From the NCBI GenBank assembly GCA_018907035.1, contig JACCIC010000004.1, forward strand, positions 7,586,001 to 7,650,000: a DNA stretch of 64,000 nucleotides, read 5' to 3'. Positions 1 to 11,841 of the stretch are shown piece by piece. The stretch is from Sycobia sp. Sy_11 (taxonomy: Eukaryota; Arthropoda; Insecta; Hymenoptera; Epichrysomallidae). Under the pieces are notes generated by a model. The model did no database searches. It had not been told where the DNA came from and saw only the letters and a list, made by a program, of their open reading frames with translations. Positions within the stretch are counted from its first letter, which is position 1. Every line of letters begins with the position of its first letter. The position numbers and the translations under genes were made by a program.

Positions 1-497
1 TATTGACAAAGCACTATCTAATGCATTAAAATAATAAAAAAATAAATATTCTTTAATAAATAAAACTTGTTGGATTATTTTTTCAATTGTTAAATTGTCA
101 AAAAATATTTTTTAAAGAGACTTACAAATATGCCGCTTACTTTATGCGTTACGAAATAAAAATTGCTACAATCGTAATAGGAAATAAATTTTTTTTTCTC
201 TAAAATAACAAAATCTCCAAAAATGTTAAGTTAAGCATCCAAAGCAAATGTTTAAGATTTCAAAGAAATAACTCGCCCACTGGCCAATGTAAATGAAAAT
301 TTAATGTTTAGTAGAAAAGATAGTATTAAGATTTATATTGCAATTATCATAAATAAAACTATGCATAAAGTGGATGAATTTTCAATAATTTAAATAAAAA
401 TTTATATACACGCCTATAAATATCGTCACAAATACGGCTCTTCATTAAAGACCTAATTGAAATAATAAACACACATATATATTTTTTATCTCCTGAC
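1..497. other. AT-rich non-coding, RELCH intron at left edge
   Basis: RELCH exon 7 ends at 498 with a donor (AG|GTCAGG on the minus strand), so this stretch is the start of the following intron, which leaves the window. I see no exon, repeat or RNA in it. Confidence 0.6.
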
Positions 498-784
498 CTG
501 AAAATATTTATCAGGATCATCCATCAGTGCAACCAGAAGGGAAAGGCTCTTGACAACAGTAACTCTGACCGTACATTCCTTATCATCTAGCAGCATCTGC
601 TGAAGCATAGATAGCATAAGAGAGTTTCTAACTTCACTCTTTGTGTAAATTGCCAAGGAGGCGCAGTACTCGGCCGCGAGTAACCGGCGCTCAGAATATT
701 TATGCTGACTTTGTTCCCAGCATAGACTAAGTACCTCCTCGTTATCCGTCGGCTCCTGTTCCAACTTTGCAACTGTTGATAATC
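498..784 (-). CDS. RELCH: RELCH exon 7 (HEAT repeats)
   Basis: Encodes LCWEQSQHKYSERRLLAAEY and SLMLSMLQQMLLDDKECTVR, ending at DDPDKYFQ before the donor CAG|GTCAGG. The acceptor TTTAAG|GATTATC is chosen because the resulting LSTVAKLEQEP segment has the same length as the corresponding human segment between the conserved ILxG and CWEQ. The first in-frame Met-like codon lies inside the exon and is not a start. Confidence 0.92.
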
Positions 785-2761
785 CTTAAACACAAGATTT
801 AATTATCAAAGTTAGATTTCTCTGTAGCTTCGATTAAATTCTGATTTCGAAAAATTATTACAGATATGTAAAAAATATATCTTCAATATATAATAAAATT
901 TCTCTGATCAGTAAGAAACACATTAATAAAATTTATTAAAAATCTTCTATTATTTAATAGCTTAAAGCAAATTACATTTAAAGCAAATGTCTTACAAAAT
1001 TATTATTATATTATTTTTTTTAAACTAAATCAACATGCTCAAAGAAAAGTTAATGCTGTCAATTATTGTGATATGTAAAAATTTAATATTCTTCAAAACA
1101 AGTTCCTCTTAAACCATGAATGCTACTCAAAATAAATAAAAATCATCCCCACCTGCAAGTATCATTTGCCGTTCATCGTCGATTGGACGCTTTTGCAGAT
1201 TAAATAGAATTTGCAGCAGTTTCTCGCGTTCCTGGAAGTTGGACTGTAACTTTACGACGCTCAATAACAACGGTATGACCTCTTCACGTTTGTTTAAAAT
1301 TACATTAGGTACAATGCGTGGAAGCGTGTGCGTCGCTATCTCGAGTAAGGTGTCGCGATTTATTCCATCCTTAAGTGGTTCCTCAATCAGCTGGGCCACG
1401 CGTGCAGGTGCGCGATTTTGGCAGAGCCACAGTACCTGGCATCTAAAACTCTCCGGTAGATACCTACACATGATTAACAAAATAGCATGTAATAACTTGA
1501 AATAATGTAAATCTGATGTCTAAAATTTGTTCCCAACTGTATTCAAGATTTTATAAATCTAGATATGGTATAACAATTTAATCAAAAGATTCAAATACAT
1601 CAATGTCTTACATGGTATAGTTTTTAGTTATTGTCTATGAGTTCAACGGCAATATAAATACAAGAAACTTAGGCAGAAGTTAAGTGTGTAAATTGTTATA
1701 TTGTAAAAAATCATTGTCAAATATTTTGTCAAATTTTGTGGCGTTATTGTCAAACTTCACTCAAACATTTTCAGAAGGGAATAAGAACATATACTAATTC
1801 AAAAAAATTAAAATTAAAAATTTTATTTATGTAAAATATTTATTAATTTAGTTCAAAAAAAGAGAGGAAACTGATTGATGCAAGCTAGTTTATTTTTAAC
1901 TTTTATTGGTACCAACGTTTCGGCTCACATAGACAGTCCTTATTAAGGCAAGAACAATTTTCTTCCATATATGAAAAGTACACTTGTCATTTATAAAAAT
2001 TATAAAACAATAAAAATAAAAAAGTTGTAAAACTTTTTATAAAAACCAAAGTTTTGGCAAAAACAAAAATTATTGATAAACTAACTTGTATCGATCCATT
2101 TGTGCTTTTATTTAAATTAGAATGTTACAAAGCAAACATATATTAATACTTCGATAATAAAACATAAATATATACTTTCTTATTAAATTCTTATAAGAAT
2201 ATTTTATAAGAATATGTTATATATCTTAGTTTCATCGAAAACATTATTTTCAAAGCAAACATATATTAATACTTCGATAATAAAACATAAATATATACTT
2301 TCTTATTAAATTCTTATAAGAATATTTTATAAGAATATGTTATATATCTTAGTTTCATCGAAAACATAATCTAATAAAATGTACATATTATATTTTCAAT
2401 ATACTAAATGTTTTAGCAGTGTCATTTTCATAACATATTGCAACATTGTATGGCTAGTCTTGTATAGATATAATACTGTTCACAACTTTGAATTTTTTAA
2501 ATTTAATCTGTTTTATTAATTTCATAATACTTTTACTTTTGTAATAAATATATTATAACATATATCTCGATATTTGCTTTGTGTGCCTGAAATAACTAGT
2601 CGTGTTGTCAGCATTTCAGTAGATGCCCCAATGATTATCTTTTTGTTAAAAATTTTGTTAAATGATCAATATTGAAACCAACCTCCATTATTTCCATTAT
2701 GCGTCTGCTAAATGAAACAATTACCCATTACAGTGTTTGTATGGATCCATATTTCTTCTGC

Positions 2762-2831
<70 letters not shown>

Positions 2832-5800
2832 TTCTTGAATCTAATATGAATTCAAATGTATTTATTTATTATGATCTCGTATTTACTACGTGTATTCTTC
2901 TAAACTTCATTTCTTTTATATTTACATACTGTGCATCTGTTAAAAATCCACATATATAAAGATGAATTCCTGCCTTGATATTAATCATTATTTTATTCTT
3001 CATTTTTACCAATTTTTGCTTTTGTTTTGCAGCTAATATTATATTACATTTTACTATTTCTAAGAACTTTAGAACTCTATTGATACATTTATAACAATCT
3101 CTTCTAACAAAAATTACGAATTTAGTAATACAATCACCTCTTTTAAAGGACATATTTCTTCTTTTTATTCTCTTAGATTAGCATTTTATTTTGTTTTGTA
3201 TACAATCTTTATTGATAATAATATTATTTTGTTTTTATATGAATATAATTATTCAAAACGGATAATCAAGTACATTCTTTTACTGTTCCAGAAAGTAGGA
3301 ACTCACTAACTCAGTATCACAGTGACCAGTGACTATTTTACTTGAATTTCAAGAATGCACAATGATGATGACGACTGATGAGTAAATAACAACTGACTAC
3401 AGTCTACAACACTATAAAATCACAACTACTTTTTTTGGTTAAGTTGACGCTGTCTTATATAATGGCAACATGGACATGGCCTAGTATATATACTTAGTTA
3501 TTTACAATGCAATGCCTCATGCCTGAACTCTGATATAAATCAAGAGAGCTTCGTTTACGTTGATAGAATAAACTCACAACAATCAGGCCATGGAGTGAAC
3601 TGCAACCTACTGCACGTTCCTATTTAGAGTGGCCACTTTTCCAGACCGATTCAATTTCGAATCGTAGTATAGATAAACAAATAATCCATTAAAATCCAGG
3701 ATTTTTAGCTATAATTTGTGAATTTGAAACTCACGTTGAACGGTGAAATTAAAAGTATGCTTTGCAACCGGCATTTTGGCGATTTTGGGTTACACTAGTT
3801 TCACGTGGTAGCCGGCATTCAGAACCGCGGGCCGTGGGATCGAGCGTGCACACACATACACCACTAAATACCCATACCACCTGATACCACACATTAACAT
3901 GAAATAAACGTAAAATTTTGTTATTATAATTATTAAAGAAGGTAAAAATGTTTTAAAAAATACTAGTTTTTTAAGAAAATAAAATATAAATAAATTATTG
4001 AAACTAAGCTGGGAACAATGACAAATTTTACTGAATTTTAATCAAGGGAACAACAATTAATATAACTTTTTATTCATTTGTAATTATTTGTATTTGATTT
4101 ATAATGTTTTTAAGAATAATTATCATTGCTTATTGGCTTAAACTTATAAATAAAATGTATTGTCAGTTTTATAATTATATTTTAAATATGTGCACACGTG
4201 ATAGCAGGTGGTACATATGTACATCTTAGCTAGTATAGGCAAAAATATTTATTTTAAAGGTATTGCAGACATTTTTTTAGACCTATTAGGAGCCTTTTCT
4301 TATGATGCTCATTATGTTTGTATTTATATTCCTTAATGCTGTATAATTTTTACCCGTTGGAAAAAACACTGTTCAGATGCGCATACGTTCGTGGAAAACA
4401 TTTGGCTCACTCAGTTTTTTTATAGCCATCTATAACATATTCAATAAACTACAATATAGAAAAAATAACGGAACGCTCTTGTCCAATTAAAGTTTAAACA
4501 ATTTGACAGTATCCTTTTAGAATCACAGCAGTCACTTCACCTTTACTAATTTATATGAATTAAACTTCATATCACATCTTTCAGTTTATAAATTTTTGCT
4601 TTTCTTTGTATATTTTAAAAACATATTTTTCACGACACGACATTTTAATTTAATATTTAACTTTATTTATTAAAGTTCTACCAATTAGAAAATACATGCG
4701 AAAAAGCCAGTCGACAAAATTGACCGGCAGAATCTATAAATAGTGCAATAAACATGATTCATGCAAGAAGAACAATAAGAGAGTTTTCGACAGAAAGTAC
4801 CTTTCAGCAAATTTCTCGAATGTAAACATTCTAGCAATGAAACTTTTTTTATACAGTATAGATATAAATGAAATATTTAATTCTATTGTAAAAAGTAAAA
4901 TTGTCTTCTCACATTTATTTATTTAAATCGTTAGATTTATACTGGAATCAATATATTTATATATATTTAGATTTAGCATTCAAAGCTGTTTTTACTGTAC
5001 ATCAAGAATTGTATTTGCAACATAATATTTTAAACAATGGAGCGAGGTTGCGCGGTTTCACTGTAATAGATGTTTGAAGACCTGCAAATAAGTATTCTGA
5101 AAAGCTGAATTCCCTGCATAATTTTAATAATACGACTCGATTAGCTGGTTACGATTGGTTTAGAAAATTTTTAGACATACTGCTTTATCTTTGCGAAAGC
5201 TATAGCCAATGTCACTTACCAGAGCTACGTCAATAAAAAACGTTTCTTCATTTTTTAAAATTTAAAAACTGTAGATGAAACTGTAATGTCTTGAGACCCG
5301 AAAACGCTTATAAATGTTCTTTTTCCGAAAGGAAGGCAGCATGTGGGATTCAAGGTTTCAGCTGAACGGGACAGGAATGTGACTGCATATATACACGTAC
5401 GTTTTTCAGCAAGTGGAAAATACATGCACTGTACTTTAATTTTTCTAAGGAAAACAGAAACGCTATCCGATTTGAAATTCATTGGTAGAATTTGACAGCA
5501 GTGCCTTGATGGGGAGAACCTTTTTATGAAGTGGTTTTTCAAAGTAGTCCCCTCCCGCATCTATACACATATTCCAGCGAGTTTTCCAGTTTTCCTAACA
5601 ATTCTGAAATACGTCTTGTGAGACAGTGTCGAAATGTCGACCTTGGACGAATTTTTTCAAATGGGAGAATAGGAAAAAGTCGCAAGGTGACATGTCCGCT
5701 GAATAGGGCGGTTGTGGTAACGTTGCAATGCCTTTAGACACCAAAAACTGAGAGACGCTGAACGCACTGGACAGGAAGCATTGTCGTGACACAGAACCCA

Positions 5801-8800
5801 AGTCTTCGAGATCTTTGGATGCACTCTGAGCACCCTTTTTCGAAATTTTTCGAGCACATTACGGTAGCATACTTGATTTACGGTTTGTCCAGGTGGTATA
5901 AACTCTTTGTGAACCACCCCTTTGCTGTCGAAGAAGCAAATGAACATGGTTTTCACTTTGGACTTGCTCATTCTCCGCGCCACGTCTTTGACGCTCACAT
6001 GGCCTTTTTTAAAATCGGCATGCCATCGAAGCACCTTACTACGACCCAGGGCATCACTACCATACACTTTAAGCACTTTTTCATAAGTTTCTGTCGCGGT
6101 TTCGCCGAGTTTCGCACAAAATTTTATCGCGCACCGTTGTTCTAAATTTGTCTGATCCATTTTCGTGACATGCACTACTCGCGCGTTGTTACAAAACTCT
6201 AACCAGCTGGCGAAGAAATGATCGTGCAAGGGTCGTCAAGTTTTCAATCGAGAGAGTAAGTATCTACTATCACGGTGGCGGAGTTACAGGTTCGCACTGT
6301 TACCACAAGCCGAGAAATAAAATAGTTCGTATTACTTAATTGTCTGACCTCGTAGTTCTAAATCAAAAATCGATTTTTATGGAAATCTATTGGAAGTCTA
6401 TTGAAAAACCGATAAAAGAACTTACTAACAAAATACATTCATAAAATAAAATTAATATCAAAAAAAGTTGTAAAAAAGATGACGAGCTTAAAAACAAATT
6501 TATCATCAAGGTTTTCTAAACCTGTTATCTCCGCCACATATTTAACATGTTCAACTGGTAGACTTACCTCAAGAAAATGATGATGATAATAATGAAATAA
6601 TAATAATGATAATAATAATGATAATAATGATGATCTTCGATATATATATATATATATACAAAAAAATCTCTGAAATTTTCCATGTTCATACGCCCCAAGT
6701 TTCCTATCTATGATAAACGTTATATGAATAGCCCCCCATTTAAACATTTAACAGGATAAAATATTGTTTAAATCGTAAGTCTTTAAACAAATAAGCAATA
6801 GCTAACATTTTATATCAGACAAATTCTTTTCAAAAAATATAAATAATTTTAAGCAAGAAAGCTTCTAAAGTTCTTACTCAAAAAATGTATATATAATACC
6901 TGAAAAGCCTTAGAATAAATTTTTATTTTCTAGATTTATTTTATTTTTATAATGAAAAGGTGCTTTGAATGCTATTTTCATATATAAATTAAATTAATTT
7001 TCTTCAATAAATATTTTTTTCATTTGTCATATAGTTACGTTTGTGTTTTGTGAACAAAGAAATGTTGTCTCTTCGGCAAAATTGTCGATTGACTACTAAA
7101 GCGCTTGCTGATATTGTTCGAATTTCAAATGGGTCAGTCGACACCATTTTGAAAGACATTTTGTAGCGGAAAAGAGTGAAATCCGGTTTGGTGTCAAAAC
7201 ACTTAATTTTTTGGAAAAACAGCGTCGCATGGAGGTCTGTGAAACGACACTTTAAGACTATCAGGATACCAGCTCACACTGCATTGATTTTACGTGAACA
7301 TTTCGTCAAAAATTCAACCAATATCGTTCCGCAACCACCGTACTCGCTTTATTTAGCACCGCGTGGCTTCTGGCTTTTCAGCAAACTCAAAAGACCACTT
7401 CGGGGACACGGTTTTGATTTAATTGAAGAAATAAAAGCCGAATCGAAGAAGGAACTGTCGGCCATTTCTGAATACGAGTATAAAAATGTTTTCAAAATTC
7501 GAAAAAGCGTTGGCAGAGTTGTATTGCATCCGGGGGGAGGGGATTATTTTGAGGGGGGTGAATTAGATTTAGAAGAATAAATAAAGAATTCAGAAGTTAT
7601 AGTCTTACTAATATGTTTACACAGTAGTACATCTGCTTACTCTGTACATTCATTCCGTTATCTCCAATTTTCTCTGTACCTCTTTTAAGAAAAGAAAGCC
7701 CACTTAATATGGAAAAATAGTATGTTGTATTCGGGAGCAAAGGTGTTTTCAAGCTCGGGTAATTTGAGGCCCTCGCTGTGTTGAAGTTGCAGATATACCC
7801 TCGTCGAAAAACGTTTACTTGCTCCCTTGTGTCACAATGTACTATATGTCCCATGCAATTCAATGAAATATGTTTATTTCATGCGACAGAATATTTCTGA
7901 GGCTAAATATGCTAGCAAGATATTATTTAGCAAGTGTTCAAGTAAGTATTATACAACGATACTCGATGCCAACTTCTGGTTACACTCAGCCGTTTGCGCT
8001 CATGGTGCCAAAACTTGTTGATCGCGACAAGTAAATGTGTCATCCAGAAATTCATCCAGCGCTTTTATTCCAAATATGTGTATCTTTTACTGACGATTTA
8101 TTCATCCCATGTTCTTCCCCGCACGAAAAATAACATTATCTATATAAGTTACCTGAAAGACGTCTTTGATCCAGTAACTGAACCATCAGTAATGTCTGGT
8201 CGAGAAATTCTTGTCCAGCCACGCTCGCTCGTTTCTGTGTCGCCAAGACTCACTACAATGGACACAGTGTCGTCTTCCTCGGGCTCGTCCTGATGCGCAA
8301 CCGGCAGTGGCAACGTATCCTGAGGTGGTGATTCCAGTATTTCAAATTTATCAGGTGTTGTCGAGCTCGAATTAAGAGTTGGTATTGAACTCTATTAAAA
8401 AATTTTTTATAGTATCAGTTTAAATTATGCGAAACTATAATGAACTTTTTTTATAAATTTTAATCAGTAATAATTGACTTAAATAGCACCTTCATTCATA
8501 AAAAACAATTAAATCTTTACTTTCTAAATATACATTATTTGATAAAATATGTTTAAAAATATAACAACATAGAAAACGAATAATTTAAGGATGCTGTTGC
8601 ACATTTAGCCATAAATACAATTTTGTTAACTGTGCGGGCATGAACAAAACTCGTCTTTTCATGTGTAATACAAAACAAGCATGAGGAGACTAGTTTTGCA
8701 CAACCCATTAAAAAAATAAAGTTCGATGCATGTAAATCAAGCAGGTGATTGTTGCATGGGTATTTAAGTCATTCGCGCTTACTTTGGGGCATCATTTCAT

Positions 8801-11786
8801 TCCCATGCGGCAATCAACCACTTTACACGCTTGTATCGGAATCCAATATTTATAGCCAAATGATTAAGATTTTTCTCTAATTTCGAATTGGAAATTTAAT
8901 ATTAATGTAAATATTAAGTGTTAAATATTAATTAGTTTATTATTTTATCTCAAACTTCAGACGGTAAGGGCAATTATGAAACTTTTAAGATGCATAGACA
9001 AAATTAGCTTAACAATGTGAAAATTGAATTATTGTAAAACTAAACAAGCAAAAACATATTTTAAGTTTTCCTATTTTCAATTTGTCTTTTAGGAGAAAAT
9101 ATTTTAACATGATAATCTTGAATCAACTAAAATTGACATATTCGTGGTCAAAATTGTAGTAATATAGTATTTAATAAGGAATGCACGTAATAATAAAATA
9201 AAAAGTAATAATTCTGAGATTATAAAATTAACTCATTAAAGTTCAAATCATTGAATTTCTATCTTTAAATTCGAATACTTAAAAATTCTCGATTGCAAAA
9301 CCATAGATGATTTTTTTTAAACCTATTTTAAAGAATTCTGTCGAAAAATTGAAGAAAATTATCTTTTAACCTCACCATTGAACTTTTTTTTAAAAAATTG
9401 ATTCTTTACAGAGTAACATTTTTAGAGTAATTTATTTACTTTCTAGGGTAGTTGCATGATTTTTTGAAATTATTTTAAATGCACTGACAATAAATAAATA
9501 TATTTTGAAAAATATTTTTCTCCGAATCTTTTGGTTTATATTTAGTTGTAGAAAGATTCTGAAAATATTCAAGTTTATGTCTGAAGGCTGTGCACTTCGT
9601 TTTTGATATATTTATCAATTTGAACAATGGTTTTATCTTATCTTATGTTTTTAGAATATAACATAAGATTCAATTTAATCGGAATTAAATTATTAGTAAC
9701 TTAACATGTGGATATTAGAAAATTCGTATATAACTGCTTTTATTAAATATACTAATAGTATTTCTTTATCATAGTGACAATAATTTACTACAGCTAAGCT
9801 TTTTTTATTGCTGCCAAATAATACACAAGTCATAGAAATGATAAGAAATGAAATGAAAAGCTGTATCTTTTTTCTATATTCAGTGTTTCTTACTATCGAA
9901 ATATGACATATTTCATATTTCAATCAAAAGAAATCATTTACTCAGATCTCTAAATTATTTGAATTTAAAAATTATGCTTTAAGCTTAATTATTATTGAAA
10001 ATAAAAAATTCTTTCACAGGAAATTAAAAAAAAAAAATAAGTATAAAAAAGAAATGTCTTGTTTATAAATCTTTCATCAATACACCCAACGTGTATGCTT
10101 TACTTTTTCCAGCATTATTAACCTTTAATTTTTACTTTTTTCCCAACTGCTTGAAAGTTTTACATTGTTTAAGAACAATCCCAAAAATGAACAGCTATTA
10201 GCAATTGATGTATAATAATAAAATTTATAATAATATATATTAGAAAGTTACAAGCTAAAAAACTCAAATTGTTTTAATAGGTAATGTATAATCTTTTCTT
10301 CATGTGTTTTACTGAACAATCACTAAATTATATTTTTCTAATAAAATATTTAATGTTTTTCATTTATTTTTAATGGAATCCGTATAAAATTTTATCAGTC
10401 TTAAACTCAGCCTGTAAAGATATCAGTTTATTTGCATCTACGTAACCAATAGGCCAGATCATGCTTTGCTCACAAGCTAAGGCTGCTGTACAGCTCTGTA
10501 ATACTCCCTTGAATGAAATTTTTAGAGTGATTTTACAAACAACGTCTTAATATGTATACTAGATTATTTAATATAGAAATAAGATAATAGAAAAAAGTTT
10601 TTTAGACTATAAAAATAATAAACTAAATAATTATTATTACACTTGTCAAGCACAAGCATATACAAATATGTAACTATACAGTTATCTATTGTTAAAATCT
10701 TCTTTAAAAAATCATGTATTGAATATGAAATTTTTAAATAATTAATTTTATAAATTATTGTAAAAAGTTCTATCATATTTAAAATACAAATATTAATAAA
10801 GTTATTATAAAATTAATCTTATACCCCAACAGTAGTAGCATTTATATTTGTATTAGCAAGCATTTCTTCAAGATTTGTTTTAAGCTGCTCCAATGTAATA
10901 GTTTGTTGTTTTAATCGATTAATCTCTTCTGTCTGCTCACAAATTATTCTACTTAACTCTACTTCCTTTGATTTATCCTCAGGCTCTTCATCCTCAGTCT
11001 GTGTAGCAATGCTATTTGAAGGTGGCTTATCATAACCTGTAGACCTCATAAATTCTCTGTATATCTGTATTAGTTCAGGAGGCTTAGGAATATTCAAACC
11101 GACATCTTGCCAGTCTTCAAAATCTTGATTCTCATTTTCATCACTAAATGTAATCGATGTTAGCTTATAAGAATGAGCCAATAAATATTCATTTACCAAA
11201 TAATTTAATGACCGTTGTTCGTGAGGCTTTATAGGATGTTCCAAAAGTTCATGTTTTTCTAAATTTTTATCAGGAGTACTAACTTCAGATTCTATAAATT
11301 TCATATTAAAAATATTTTATTCATTACGAAAATCTCAATATTTTAATTACATTTTGAACTAAATAAAATATTTTACTATTAAATTATTCATTCTTTATAA
11401 AATTCATTACTAAGTTTCTAAATTTTATTCTCATTATATAAAATAGTTTTTATATATAGAATAATTTATGTAGAATATTTTGTTACTTTAGCAATAATAT
11501 ATTAAAATTTAATTAACATTACCTGTTACTACAGTCAAATTAGCACGTAAGGAATTAATATTTTCTTTTGCTTTCCTTAGTTCAAATTCAAGAATAGCAA
11601 CTCTTTCATCAACACCACCACCATCTTCGGAATAGCGAGTCATGTCAAGAGAATCTAATGTTGCCTGACTAGATGATCTTGCTGTAAGCAAAAGAGGAAT
11701 AAAATAGTGTTATTAAATTTGAAATATAATAAAACTGCATTTGAGAATTCTATAAATCTCAAAATAAAAATTTTTAAATGTCAAAC

Positions 11787-11841
<55 letters not shown>

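Larger units (their letters stand above)
1464..8152 (-). other. RELCH intron 5 (6.7 kb) with nested repeats
   Basis: The long intron between the linker and HEAT exons. It contains a 123-bp tandem duplication, a (TA)n tract, a possible first exon of another minus-strand transcript near 3.77 kb, a pogo-like relic fused to a mariner, a GAT/AAT microsatellite near 6.6 kb and a second mariner relic. 4.0-5.0 kb and 7.6-8.1 kb show nothing else I can support. Confidence 0.7.

Noticed and set aside
2672..2959. Plus-strand 95-aa ORF
   Set aside because: Built around a (TA)n tract; no start, splice or homology support.
2869..3153. Minus-strand 94-aa ORF tested as second exon for the 3.77-kb start
   Set aside because: No pyrimidine-rich acceptor in the needed phase and Lys/Ile-rich composition typical of AT-rich noise.
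5255..5560. Minus-strand 101-aa ORF
   Set aside because: The plus strand over the same bases reads a pogo-like transposase (SAERDRNVTA, LIFLRK).
5786..6145. Plus-strand 119-aa ORF across the 5.5-kb mariner
   Set aside because: The antisense frame matches mariner transposase HTH and catalytic blocks.
10430..10520. Less AT-rich island in RELCH intron 4, tested as an extra exon or a snRNA
   Set aside because: Exons 4 and 5 join in phase without it; no splice pair in phase and no snRNA consensus.
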